This document shows, piece after piece, positions 1 to 7,597 of a DNA stretch of 10,000 nt (within the stretch, counting starts at the first letter, position 1; each line of letters opens with the position of its first letter). The notes beneath the pieces are model-generated. The model ran no database searches. It saw nothing but the letters and a program-made list of their open reading frames with translations, and was not told where the DNA came from. The stretch comes from Rheinheimera sp. (lineage in GTDB: Bacteria; Pseudomonadota; Gammaproteobacteria; Enterobacterales; Alteromonadaceae), in contig NZ_JAIWOI010000309.1 of assembly GCF_020217005.1 (NCBI RefSeq), positions 1 to 10,000 of the forward strand. Direction: 5' to 3'. Made by a program: the position numbers and the translations under genes.

Positions 1-1
1 A

Positions 2-415
2 GCGGCCATAGGCGCCACTCATCTGGCATTGGAGCTAATCATCAGGCCATACCAGGCCGATGCTGGTGCAGAGTTTTTAGATCAACTGGCCGCTGGATTG
101 TTTAATCAGGGGCTATACATTGGACCTGAATTACCATCTGACAGTGTTCCGGGGCAGTTTGAGCTGGTGCTGGAGCATTCTGGTCAAAAACAGATACTGG
201 TTGCTCAACACCCCAATCAGGACCCGCTGTTGCCTCTGTATTGGCTGGTGAATCATTTAAGAGCTCAGGGTATTGGTTTAAAACAAGGCCAGTGGGTGAT
301 TACAGGCTCTTATGCTGGGGTATTGCAGGCACCAGCCAATACAGAACTTGAGTTACAGTTTGGAGCGTTTGGCCAAATCAACACGCTCTGCAGTCATAAG
401 GCTGTGATAAGCTAA
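2..415 (+). CDS. 2-keto-4-pentenoate hydratase / FAH-fold family enzyme, C-terminal part (5' end outside window)
   Basis: The frame is open from the first bases of the window, so this is the last 137 residues of a longer protein. The TTG at 29 is an internal codon, not a start. The layout matches the C-terminal half of MhpD-type hydratases and related decarboxylases. An early stretch reads ALELIIRPYQ, where MhpD has its 'ALEIVGSRI' segment. It is followed by a variable middle, then PLLPLYWLVNHLRAQGIGLK (about residues 77-96 of the fragment), then the family hallmark GQWVITGSYAG and a closing FGAFGQI strand. In the family these enzymes hydrate or decarboxylate 2-oxo-dienoates from aromatic meta-cleavage, using a divalent metal bound mainly by N-terminal acidic residues that lie outside the window. 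The substrate cannot be told from this fragment. The antiporter gene follows after 40 bp on the same strand, so co-transcription is plausible. The family call is fairly sure; the exact reaction is not. Confidence 0.72.
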   Translation, partial: AAIGATHLALELIIRPYQADAGAEFLDQLAAGLFNQGLYIGPELPSDSVPGQFELVLEHSGQKQILVAQHPNQDPLLPLYWLVNHLRAQGIGLKQGQWVITGSYAGVLQAPANTELELQFGAFGQINTLCSHKAVIS

Positions 416-443
416 TCGGCTGATTTGGTTTTTAATTTGCCAT

Positions 444-449
444 GGAGAG
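444..449 (+). promoter_or_regulatory. Shine-Dalgarno site of the antiporter gene
   Basis: GGAGAG lies six bases before the ATG at 456. It decides the start in favour of 456 rather than the overlapping frame that begins at 425, which is a shadow. Confidence 0.7.
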
Positions 450-455
450 TTTTGG

Positions 456-1802
456 ATGGAGTTTTTACCGGCCTGGCCATTAACTATTACCCCTTTGTCA
501 TCCTTTGGCTTGCTGCTGTTGATTGGCAGCCTTGGCGGCTACCTGGCGCATCGTATTTCCTGGTTGCCCAGTATCACAGGCTTTATGCTGGTTGGCTTTT
601 TAGTTGGACCCAGTGGTTTAGGTTTACTGACTGAGTCTGTGCTTAAAGACTCCCGTATCCTGATAGATATCACGTTGGCACTGATTTTATACCGGCTGGG
701 TTCATCACTGGATTTGCGCTTTTTACGGCAATCACCACGTTTGCTGGTGATAGCTCTGGTGGAAAGTACCTTAACCTTCAGTGCGGTCTTTACCTTGTTA
801 TGGCTATTTCAAATTCCATTGGCTTTGGCTGCCTTAATTGCGGCTATTTTAGTATCCTCTTCCCCAGCCGTGTTATTACACGTTGCCCATGAAGTTGGCG
901 CCAAGGGCCCAGTCACCGAAGCCGCTAAATCCCTGGTTGCCTTGAATAACCTGCTGTCTTTTCTTGCTTTTGCTTTTGTGGTGCCTGTATTGCTTGCAGA
1001 GCAGGATGCGGGTTGGCAGCAGATCGTCTTACAACCTATGTATTTATTATTAGGCTCCGCTTTATTGGGTGGCGCCATTGCCTATGGTCTGCATTTTTTA
1101 ACCAGTCGTACTCAAAGTGCCGTGCAATACAAGCTGGCGCTGGTTGTTGGCGCTTTAATGTTGTGTCTGGGGCTGGCCCAGCAATTAAAGCTCTCAGCGC
1201 TTTTTGCGCCGCTGGTGGTTGGCATCATAGTGCGCAGTATGGAACGTGACGAAGTGGTGTCTGCACTAGAGTTTGGTAGTGCTTTTGAGCTGTTTTTTAT
1301 CGTCTTGTTTGTATTTGCCGGTGCTAATCTGCACTTCGCCGAGTTGGTGGCTTTTGCTCCTGTCATTATGGCCTTGGTGGCTGTGCGGGCTGCTGCCAAA
1401 TGGTTTGGTGTCAGTGTCAGCTCTGTATTGCTGGGACAAACAGTGCGCACTGGCGCTTCGTCCGGTTTATTACTTATTCCTATGGCGGGTCTGGCGATAG
1501 GCCTGGTACAAAGTTCCAGTCAACTGGTACCACAACATGCCGCAGTGATCAGTGCCATAGTGTTGGGTGCTGTGACTGTATTTGAAACCATAGGGCCACC
1601 TATAGCCTCTTATGCTTTCCGTTTGGCTGGAGAAACAGAGGCTCAGGCGTCCGCTGCTATAGCTGATACTCTGCCACAGCATCCGTGGCAGGCTGACGGC
1701 ACTGTGGCTGTGGATCTATCCGCTTTACATGCACCTGAACCGGTAGACGCAGTGTTAGTTGAGCAGTCCGAACCAAAAAGGTTTAAATTCTGGCGCTGGT
1801 GA
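456..1802 (+). CDS. CPA2-family cation:proton antiporter
   Basis: This 448-aa inner-membrane protein has about 12 hydrophobic helices between residues 14 and 388. It matches the Na+/H+ exchanger domain of the CPA2 family (KefB/C, NapA, GerN relatives), which exchanges Na+ or K+ for H+. Visible family features are GFLVGPSGLG (47-56), the unwound TM4-type motif SSSPAVLL (134-141), a TM5-type helix with LNNLLSF (163-169), a late-helix lysine at 315 (AAAKWFG), and RTGASSGLLLIP (331-342). In NapA the TM5 position carries Asp-Asp and in KefC Gln-Asp; here both residues are Asn (164-165). Residues 390-448 form a short soluble tail ending in basic and aromatic residues (KRFKFWRW). There is no RCK/TrkA-N regulatory domain, so it is not a full KefB/KefC. 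It probably shares a transcript with the hydratase-family gene 40 bp upstream. The family is clear; the ion and direction of transport are unknown. Confidence 0.88.
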   Translation: MEFLPAWPLTITPLSSFGLLLLIGSLGGYLAHRISWLPSITGFMLVGFLVGPSGLGLLTESVLKDSRILIDITLALILYRLGSSLDLRFLRQSPRLLVIALVESTLTFSAVFTLLWLFQIPLALAALIAAILVSSSPAVLLHVAHEVGAKGPVTEAAKSLVALNNLLSFLAFAFVVPVLLAEQDAGWQQIVLQPMYLLLGSALLGGAIAYGLHFLTSRTQSAVQYKLALVVGALMLCLGLAQQLKLSALFAPLVVGIIVRSMERDEVVSALEFGSAFELFFIVLFVFAGANLHFAELVAFAPVIMALVAVRAAAKWFGVSVSSVLLGQTVRTGASSGLLLIPMAGLAIGLVQSSSQLVPQHAAVISAIVLGAVTVFETIGPPIASYAFRLAGETEAQASAAIADTLPQHPWQADGTVAVDLSALHAPEPVDAVLVEQSEPKRFKFWRW

Positions 1803-1814
1803 TCACCGGTGCCA
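1791..1814. repeat. 24-bp palindrome across the antiporter stop codon
   Basis: Each 12-base half pairs fully with the other when two G-U pairs are allowed; the outer TGGC/GCCA and inner GGTGA/TCACC pair perfectly. The antiporter stop (1800-1802) and the stop of a small minus-strand frame (1803-1805) lie at its centre. No T-run follows on either side, so it is not a classical intrinsic terminator. As RNA it could fold with a 4-base loop. It may limit transcript decay or read-through at a convergent junction, but that is inference. Confidence 0.5.
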
Positions 1815-1958
1815 GCGGCCACTTTCAATCAGGTTTAGCAGCATCAGGGTCTTGCCGTTGTCAATGGGGTTGGCGCCCTGTTGTAAAATAGACATTGGCT
1901 GCAGATTGATGCTGTGATTCGCAGTAAAAAGCCCCCCTGCAGCCTCCTGACATCTCAT
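1803..1958 (-). pseudogene. Small unrecognised minus-strand ORF (51 aa), possible gene remnant
   Basis: The frame runs from ATG at 1958 to TGA at 1803 and is too short for most gene callers. Its last ~40 residues (from GLFTANHSINL to LIESGRWHR) have a natural protein-like composition. The first ~9 residues look random. No good ribosome binding site precedes the ATG; the nearby AGGAGG lies inside the frame. It stops directly against the antiporter stop codon. It follows, with 34 bp between, another protein-like frame on the same strand that lacks a start. I do not recognise the product. It may be a real small protein, but the tail of a decayed gene fits better. Confidence 0.28.
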
Positions 1959-1992
1959 ATTTTGCTTTCAATAACAGGGCTGATAACACATT

Positions 1993-2130
1993 TCAGAGCA
2001 TCATTTGGCTGCGTAAGGTTATTAACGCAGTGCCCGGTTCTTTATTGTCCGCTTTGTGCTGTACCAAACTTTGCTGAATCACTTGAATAGCAAGGTTGAG
2101 GATAGCTTCCTGCTCGGGTGTTTCAGACTT
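1993..2130 (-). pseudogene. Start-less minus-strand coding remnant (45 codons)
   Basis: An open stretch between stops at 2131-2133 and 1993-1995 on the minus strand reads like real protein. It begins KSETPEQEAILNLAIQVIQQ and ends LITLRSQMML, helical and without low-complexity runs. There is no in-frame ATG until the last three residues, and no ribosome binding site at the 5' end. This suggests the 3' end of a gene whose front has been lost or frameshifted. The product is not recognised. Chance openness over 45 codons is possible, so confidence is low. Confidence 0.28.
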
Positions 2131-2228
2131 CTAAACTTCTGGCTTTCTATTTTGTTGGTCGTTTTGTAATCTATCAGGCTTGAGCACTAAACAAATACCC
2201 GTTAGGGTGGGTAAGAAAACTATAAACA
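2131..2228. other. Intergenic stretch upstream of the ppc leader element
   Basis: I see no gene here. It holds a small ACCC-GTTA-GGGT hairpin (2197-2208). A TATAAA at 2221-2226 could serve as a -10 box for ppc, but no convincing -35 box stands 16-18 bp upstream of it. The ppc promoter therefore remains unassigned. Confidence 0.4.
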
Positions 2229-2350
2229 CCCCAAAGTAATTGGAGTTGCAGGGAGGCGACAAGTGCGCGAGGCCCCAGGAGCATAGTTGTCTTATGTGAC
2301 TGGGACGAGAGCGCGAAGTCAAAAAATCTGCGGCTTCAAGTACGAAGGGG
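2229..2350. repeat. ~122-bp imperfect inverted repeat (large stem-loop element) in front of ppc
   Basis: The outer arms 2229-2251 and 2328-2350 match as inverted repeats at 16 of 23 positions, with CCCC/GGGG at the ends and GCAG/CTGC inside. The inner part also pairs: CCCAG (2274-2278) with CTGGG (2300-2304), and CATAG (2282-2286) with a TTATG (2292-2296) around a 5-base loop. The whole unit is one long interrupted hairpin centred near 2289. It resembles dispersed intergenic palindromic elements that I recall from Rheinheimera-like genomes, which would make it a mobile or amplified repeat; I could not check copy number. It ends 50 bp before the ppc start and would be in the ppc leader if transcription starts upstream of it. 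Confidence 0.6.
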
Positions 2351-2386
2351 GGAGAAACCGCAGAACTAAACTGCAGGCAGTGCAAC

Positions 2387-2394
2387 GAGGAGAG
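2387..2394 (+). promoter_or_regulatory. Shine-Dalgarno site that fixes the ppc start
   Basis: GAGGAGAG contains AGGAG eight bases before the ATG at 2401. A longer in-frame reading begins at a TTG at 2287, but it has no such site and its extra 38 codons translate the palindromic element. Confidence 0.8.
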
Positions 2395-2400
2395 TGGGTC

Positions 2401-5031
2401 ATGTCGCAATATGCTGCCTTGAGGGCAAACGTAGGATTATTGGGCACCCAGCTGGGTGACACCATACGTAATCAATTAGGTGATGCAGTTTTAGAACGTA
2501 TTGAGCAGATCCGTGCTTTAGCCAAAGAGGCAAGGCAGGGTACAGAACTGCAGGATCAACAACTAAAGCAAGTTCTGGCCAGTTTAACGGACCAGGAAAT
2601 TCTGCCTGTAGCCCGTGCTTTTGCCCAGTTCCTTAATCTGGCCAATTTAGCAGAGCAACACCATACCATCAGTAAGGCTGGCCGGGCTTCTATTGAAAAA
2701 CCAGAACCTGTGGCAGAACTGCTACAACTGCTGCAGGACAAAAATGTCAGCAAAAGCCGGATTGAACAAGCTGTTGCCGATTTGTCTATAGAACTGGTGT
2801 TGACGGCGCACCCGACAGAAGTGACTCGCCGTACTTTAATCCACAAGTTAACCGAAATTGCGGCCTGTCTGGCGCAACTGGAGCAGGATTTAGCCCCGGT
2901 ACAGCAGAAAAAAGTAGAAAACCGCTTGTATCAGCTGATCACTCAGGCCTGGCATACCAATGAAATCCGCGAACAACGACCTACGCCAGTGGATGAAGCC
3001 AAATCAGGCTTTGCTGTGATTGAAACTTCATTGTGGGAAGCTATTCCAGAGTTTATCCGTGAACTGGATACTGCGTTGTTGCCTGTGCTCGGTCATGGCC
3101 TGGCTCTAGACGCTGCTCCTATACGTTTTTCATCCTGGATGGGGGGCGACAGAGATGGGAACCCTTTTGTGACTGCTAAAGTTACCCGTCAGGTGTTGCT
3201 TTTAAGCCGCTGGAAGGCTGCTGATTTATTCAGCAGGGACTTAGATGTGCTGGCAAACGAACTATCGATGAATCAGGTCAACGAAGCTTTACGTGCTGTA
3301 GTAGGCGATGTGTCAGAACCTTATCGCAAGCTGTTAAAAGACTTCCGTCATAAGTTGCTGCATACCAGAGACTGGCTAACTGAAGCGCTAAAACATGACA
3401 GATTACAGCGCCCTGAAGATTTGATTTGGCACAATCAGCAATTGCTGGAGCCTTTGTTGTTGTGTTACCAGTCGTTGCGTGATTGCAAAATGGAAGTGGT
3501 GGCTGAAGGTTTATTAAAAGATACCATTCGCCGCGCTTATGCTTTCGGTTTAACCTTGTTGAAGCTGGATGTGCGGCAAGAGTCAGGCCGTCATACTGCA
3601 GTATTCAGCGAGTTTACCCGTTATTTGGGGATTGGCGACTATGCCGAGTGGGATGAGGCTGCGCGTCAGGCATTTTTATTAAATGAGCTCAACAGCAAAA
3701 GGCCTTTATTTCCGCGTCACTGGTCACCCAGCCCTGAAGTCAAAGAAGTGTTGGATACCTGTGACATAGTAGCCCGGCATGGACCAGAAGCTTTATCGAC
3801 TTATGTCATTTCTATGGCCGGTAAACCTTCAGATGTACTGGCTGTGCAGTTATTGCTCAAAGACGCTGGTATTACTTTCCCTATGCGGGTAGCGCCTCTG
3901 TTTGAAACCCTGGCCGATTTAACCAATGCGCCGGAGTGTATCAGTAAGTTGTTGGCCATCGATTGGTACAGAGGCTATATCAACGGTCGTCAGGAAGTGA
4001 TGATTGGTTACTCTGATTCGGCCAAAGATGCCGGTGCTTTTGCTGCGGCCTGGGCTCAATACAGTGCACAGGAAGCTTTAGTGGCTATTTGTCAGCAGGC
4101 GAAAGTGCAGCTGACCTTATTCCACGGCCGTGGCGGCACTATAGGTCGTGGCGGTGGTCCTGCCCATGCTGCGATTTTATCTCAGCCGCCTGGATCGCTG
4201 GCTGGTGGTTTGAGGGTGACTGAACAAGGCGAGATGATTCGCTTTAAGTTTGGTTTAAACGGCTTAGCACAACGTAGTTTGGCCTTATATGCCAGTGCTG
4301 TACTGGAAGGGGTATTGTTACCGCCGCCAGTGCCGGAGCAGAGCTGGCGTGAGTTGATGCAACAACTGGCCACAGTGTCCTGTGACGCTTATCGTGCTGT
4401 GGTGCGGCATCACCCGGACTTTGTGCCTTATTTCCGCGCTGCTACGCCAGAGCTGGAGTTGGGGCAGTTACCACTCGGCAGTCGCCCGCCGAAACGGAAT
4501 CCGAATGGTGGTGTAGAGAGCTTGCGTGCTATTCCATGGATTTTTGCCTGGTCGCAAAATCGATTGATGTTACCAGCCTGGTTAGGTGCAGGCAGCGCGC
4601 TGGCTGTGGTGGTCGAGCAGGGTAAAACCGAACTTCTGGCACAGATGCGCGCGCAGTGGCCGTTTTTCGCAACCCGCTTGTCTATGCTGGAAATGGTGTA
4701 CTTAAAAGCAGATGCGGAAATAGCAGCTTATTACGATGAAAAGCTTGTACCCGAGCATTTGTTGCCTTTAGGTCAGGAATTACGTAAGCAACTTGCTGCA
4801 GATACAGCCTTGTTGTTACAACTGATCCAAAGCGATACCCTGATGGCAAAAGAAGCCTGGATCCGAGAGTCCATTATGCTGCGTAACACTTACGTCGATC
4901 CGCTGCATATTTTGCAGGTGGAATTGTTAAACCGGGTGCGACATGCGCCGGAGACGGTAAACGACAGCATTAAGCGTGCTTTGATGGTGACCATTGCTGG
5001 TATAGCCGCAGGTATGCGAAATTCGGGTTAA
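2401..5031 (+). CDS. ppc: Phosphoenolpyruvate carboxylase
   Basis: The protein carboxylates phosphoenolpyruvate with bicarbonate to oxaloacetate and phosphate, the cytosolic step that refills the TCA cycle. It has 876 residues, against 883 in E. coli. The N-terminus [15 protein letters not shown] is typical of the family. Both signatures are present: [13 protein letters not shown] with the catalytic histidine at 137 (E. coli His138), and [12 protein letters not shown] from residue 534. The glycine-rich loop [14 protein letters not shown] (574-587) carries the arginines corresponding to E. coli Arg581 and Arg587. The C-terminus ends GMRNSG, close to the conserved R-N-T-G terminus that sits at the active and aspartate-inhibition site. 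The start at 2401 is chosen by its ribosome binding site and by family length. It is a single-gene unit that converges on the TonB receptor gene and shares its terminator. Allosteric control by aspartate and acetyl-CoA is expected from the family. Confidence 0.97.
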   Translation: MSQYAALRANVGLLGTQLGDTIRNQLGDAVLERIEQIRALAKEARQGTELQDQQLKQVLASLTDQEILPVARAFAQFLNLANLAEQHHTISKAGRASIEKPEPVAELLQLLQDKNVSKSRIEQAVADLSIELVLTAHPTEVTRRTLIHKLTEIAACLAQLEQDLAPVQQKKVENRLYQLITQAWHTNEIREQRPTPVDEAKSGFAVIETSLWEAIPEFIRELDTALLPVLGHGLALDAAPIRFSSWMGGDRDGNPFVTAKVTRQVLLLSRWKAADLFSRDLDVLANELSMNQVNEALRAVVGDVSEPYRKLLKDFRHKLLHTRDWLTEALKHDRLQRPEDLIWHNQQLLEPLLLCYQSLRDCKMEVVAEGLLKDTIRRAYAFGLTLLKLDVRQESGRHTAVFSEFTRYLGIGDYAEWDEAARQAFLLNELNSKRPLFPRHWSPSPEVKEVLDTCDIVARHGPEALSTYVISMAGKPSDVLAVQLLLKDAGITFPMRVAPLFETLADLTNAPECISKLLAIDWYRGYINGRQEVMIGYSDSAKDAGAFAAAWAQYSAQEALVAICQQAKVQLTLFHGRGGTIGRGGGPAHAAILSQPPGSLAGGLRVTEQGEMIRFKFGLNGLAQRSLALYASAVLEGVLLPPPVPEQSWRELMQQLATVSCDAYRAVVRHHPDFVPYFRAATPELELGQLPLGSRPPKRNPNGGVESLRAIPWIFAWSQNRLMLPAWLGAGSALAVVVEQGKTELLAQMRAQWPFFATRLSMLEMVYLKADAEIAAYYDEKLVPEHLLPLGQELRKQLAADTALLLQLIQSDTLMAKEAWIRESIMLRNTYVDPLHILQVELLNRVRHAPETVNDSIKRALMVTIAGIAAGMRNSG

Positions 5032-5055
5032 AAGGCTGTGCGTTTTCAACAAATT

Positions 5056-5085
5056 AAAAAGGGCATACAGTGTATGCCCTTTTTT
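5056..5085. terminator. Bidirectional intrinsic terminator between ppc and the TonB receptor gene
   Basis: A perfect 8-bp stem, GGGCATAC (5061-5068) and GTATGCCC (5072-5079), encloses a 3-base loop. It is flanked by five A residues on the left and six T residues on the right, so it works as a terminator on both strands. It lies 24 bp after the ppc stop and 14 bp after the receptor stop. Confidence 0.92.
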
Positions 5086-5099
5086 ATCATCTAAAAAAC

Positions 5100-7343
5100 T
5101 TAGAAAAAGTTCTTTTTAAACTCCACACCGATAACACGAGGTTCGTTGACAAAACCTGTCAGGTTAGCAAAATCTATTGCGCCTTTCAGGTTGTCTTCGT
5201 CCGTAATGTTACGGCCGAATAATGCCACTTCGTAGTTGTTATCAAAATTCAGATAGCCTACACGAAGACCAGCTTCAAAATTACCGTTGGTGTTGTATTC
5301 CATAGATTCATACAGGAACAGGTTGGTTTTACCCTGACGTGCTACGTCGCCGTAGATATAAATCTCACCCGAGCTCACCGGAATATCATAACGGGCGTTT
5401 GCTGTTAAGATAGTTTCCGGAGCTTGTGGGAAAGGATTACCGTCGATTAAGACTAAACCAGCGCCGTTTGAAGGATCGGTCGGGGTACAAAGTTTTGAAC
5501 CACAAGGTGCCACCAACAGATTTTTATCTTTCAGCTCAGTGTTGTTGTAGCTAAAACCACCGCCCAGGATCAGATTTGGAGCTGCACGCCATTCTGCGTC
5601 TACTTCAAAACCATAACCAGTACCCTTGTCGGCGTTGATCAACTGGTTACCTTGAGTGGCGCCACCTATAGCAGATAACTGAATATCATCGATGTTGTAA
5701 TAAAACAATGCGCCGTTCAGACGTAATGAATCGTCGAGTAAGTCGGATTTAGCACCTACTTCTACGGAGGTAATAGTTTCTGAATCCGCTACCGAAGGAG
5801 CTTTTTCGAACGCAACATCACGGCCCTGAATTGACTGAGCGCGGAAACCGCTGGCTAAGCGACCATACAGACTGGTTTTGTCTGTTAAACGGTAGTTACT
5901 GCTTAATTCCCAGCTGACCTGACCGTCATCTACTTTGATTGGGTCATAATCCTGAATACTGGCTGCACCAATAGTTAAAGCGAAACCGTCAATGTTTTGC
6001 TGACCTACAGAAAAAGTTTTCTCGTCATAAGTGTAACGAATGCCACCGGTGATATCCCAACGGTCTGTCAGGTTGTAGGTCGACTGACCAAAAACAGCCC
6101 AGCTTTCGTTGCCATGGTAAACAGTAGTAGCACCAAAGAAACCGTCGATACTGGTTACACCAAAAGAAGAGTCAAAGTAGAAAGCACCAACCTGCCACTC
6201 TAAAGCTTCATCGGTATCACTGGCTAAACGGAATTCCTGAGTAAATTGCTCCAGGTCATTTAACTGATCTTCAGTGACAGCACCAGTAGGATCGGAAGGG
6301 CCTGGGCCTGCCGCATTACCGCCATCAATGTCACCTTTGCCTTTACCATCTGCATTTTCCTGAGCCGTAACTGAAGTAAAGGTCATGCCACCGATATCAA
6401 ATTCCAGTGTTAATGAGGCGCCTGAGTTATCGTATTTCTGGAAGTTACCTTCACCGTCATCGTAATAGACAGTGTCACGGTCGTAGTTATCATTCAGCTC
6501 GTTACTGCCTGGCGTCAGAATATTACGACGGAACAAAGACGAAGTACCATCCAGCTTACGGCCATGCACGTTTAACAAGGCTGAGAAAGCGTCTGTGTCA
6601 TATAAAAACTGCAAACGACCGGCCTTCTCGTCATGGCCGCCAGTAAAGTCTTTTTCACCGGTAAAACCGTTATCTACCCAGTCGTCACGATTCTGGTTCA
6701 TCAACGAAATACGAGCTGATAATTCGTCTGTTAAACCACCACCTGCAGCACCTTCTATATTAATAGTGCCTAAGTTGCCTATGGTCGCTTTGGTATAAGC
6801 TTCAAAGTCCTGAGTGGGTTTGACCGAGGTGAATTTCACAATACCTGCTGTGGTGTTACGGCCAAACAGGGTGCCTTGCGGGCCACGGATCACTTCAGCT
6901 TGCGCTACGTCAAATAACGGGAAGCTTTTGAGGATCACGTTTTCCATCACCACGTCATCCATAATCACAGAAACCGGCTGAGAAGCGGCCAGGTCAAAAT
7001 CTGTATTTCCCAAGCCACGAATGTAAAAACGTGGTGCTGCGCGGCCGTTTGATGATTCAGCGTATAAACCTGGAATCTTGCCAGATAAAGCCTGGATGTC
7101 CTCGCCACCTGCAAACAAAGCGTCGAATTTCTCGCCGCTTAAGGTTGCAATAGAGATAGGAACTTCCTGAGTGCTTTGCACACGTTTCTGTGCTGTCACC
7201 ATAATGCGTTCCAATTTTGTCTCTTCAGCAGCCTGGCCTTTGTCACTTTCCTGCGCGAATAAAGCAGGAGAAAGACCCATGGCTGCAGCGAGCAGACTGG
7301 CCTGAACACTCAATGCCAGAACAGACTTTTTGCATGTTTTCAT
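5100..7343 (-). CDS. TonB-dependent outer-membrane receptor
   Basis: This 747-aa outer-membrane transporter takes up a scarce ligand using energy from TonB-ExbB-ExbD. A signal peptide is visible: basic MKTCKK, a hydrophobic core, and likely cleavage after ALFA near residue 30. A TonB-box-like ERIMVTAQKR lies at 45-54. The plug domain covers roughly 55-165, with VPISI, RFYIRGLGN and the hallmark EVIRGPQGTLFGRNTTAG (150-167). The rest is a 22-strand beta-barrel ending in the Phe-Phe typical of outer-membrane insertion. Cys614 and Cys619 are close enough to form an extracellular-loop disulfide. Acidic Gly-rich loops, such as DGEGN and a GKGKGDIDGGNAAGPG segment, suggest surface-exposed turns. 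Start: ATG at 7343 is preferred over the TTG directly before it (7346); a weak TAAGG lies ten bases upstream. The ligand is unknown. The plug type is common in Alteromonadales, Xanthomonas and Caulobacter carbohydrate or aromatic uptake receptors, and no Fur-box is obvious. Confidence 0.93.
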   Translation of the reverse strand: MKTCKKSVLALSVQASLLAAAMGLSPALFAQESDKGQAAEETKLERIMVTAQKRVQSTQEVPISIATLSGEKFDALFAGGEDIQALSGKIPGLYAESSNGRAAPRFYIRGLGNTDFDLAASQPVSVIMDDVVMENVILKSFPLFDVAQAEVIRGPQGTLFGRNTTAGIVKFTSVKPTQDFEAYTKATIGNLGTINIEGAAGGGLTDELSARISLMNQNRDDWVDNGFTGEKDFTGGHDEKAGRLQFLYDTDAFSALLNVHGRKLDGTSSLFRRNILTPGSNELNDNYDRDTVYYDDGEGNFQKYDNSGASLTLEFDIGGMTFTSVTAQENADGKGKGDIDGGNAAGPGPSDPTGAVTEDQLNDLEQFTQEFRLASDTDEALEWQVGAFYFDSSFGVTSIDGFFGATTVYHGNESWAVFGQSTYNLTDRWDITGGIRYTYDEKTFSVGQQNIDGFALTIGAASIQDYDPIKVDDGQVSWELSSNYRLTDKTSLYGRLASGFRAQSIQGRDVAFEKAPSVADSETITSVEVGAKSDLLDDSLRLNGALFYYNIDDIQLSAIGGATQGNQLINADKGTGYGFEVDAEWRAAPNLILGGGFSYNNTELKDKNLLVAPCGSKLCTPTDPSNGAGLVLIDGNPFPQAPETILTANARYDIPVSSGEIYIYGDVARQGKTNLFLYESMEYNTNGNFEAGLRVGYLNFDNNYEVALFGRNITDEDNLKGAIDFANLTGFVNEPRVIGVEFKKNFF

Positions 7344-7400
7344 CAATGTTTTACCTTAGTTTTAGGCTGTTATGTATTTTCTGGTGCGTCCTGCGGATTG

Positions 7401-7456
7401 GTTGTCAGTGCGAACCCTACAAACTCTGGAGTGACCACAGTGTTTGCCCTGACAAC
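7401..7456. promoter_or_regulatory. Long dyad (18-bp arms) at the start of the receptor leader
   Basis: Arms 7401-7418 and 7439-7456 are inverted repeats at 15 of 18 positions, with the outer eight bases (GTTGTCAG / CTGACAAC) perfect. The 20-bp spacer contains a small TGG-AGTGA-CCA dyad. The dyad begins only a few bases after the predicted transcription start. It could be a repressor operator, or a 5'-end RNA hairpin that stabilises or controls the receptor mRNA. No regulator family is identified from the half-site. Confidence 0.5.
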
Positions 7457-7465
7457 TTGTCTGCT

Positions 7466-7495
7466 ACTATAGCATTTTGTGGCTAGATTTGCCGA
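7466..7495 (-). promoter_or_regulatory. Candidate extended -10 promoter for the TonB receptor gene
   Basis: On the minus strand TGC-TATAGT (7474 down to 7466) forms an extended -10 element with a 5-of-6 -10 hexamer. A weak -35, TCGGCA (7495-7490, four of six consensus bases), stands 18 bp upstream. The predicted start near 7459 would give a leader of about 115 bases before the ATG at 7343. Confidence 0.5.
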
Positions 7496-7597
7496 TCTTG
7501 CGGATAAAATGGCTGAAAATCATCAGCTTGTTGACTTTAATTTGCACATTATCTACTTCAGTAAAGTCTGGTTTACCTGATGCTAACTTGATGGCAC

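Larger units (their letters stand above)
7344..7597. other. Intergenic region between the receptor and sialidase-like genes
   Basis: Both flanking genes read leftward. The region holds the receptor's candidate promoter and dyad. A weak GTAAA/TTTAC hairpin (7561-7576) follows the sialidase-like gene but lacks a T-run, so I see no convincing terminator. The plus-strand frames here are not protein-like. Confidence 0.5.

Noticed and set aside
29..415. Complete 128-aa ORF from a TTG start
   Set aside because: The frame is open to the window edge and matches the C-terminal half of a longer known family, so TTG 29 is internal.
425..634. 69-aa plus-strand ORF before the antiporter
   Set aside because: It overlaps the antiporter in another frame and has no RBS; the GGAGAG site serves ATG 456.
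1920..1945. AAAAAGCCCCCC run as part of an intrinsic terminator for the antiporter
   Set aside because: No GGGGGG partner lies close enough to form a stem, and no T-run follows.
2131..2409. 92-aa minus-strand ORF upstream of ppc
   Set aside because: It runs through the palindromic element and the ppc RBS, has low-quality composition, and is most likely a chance open frame.
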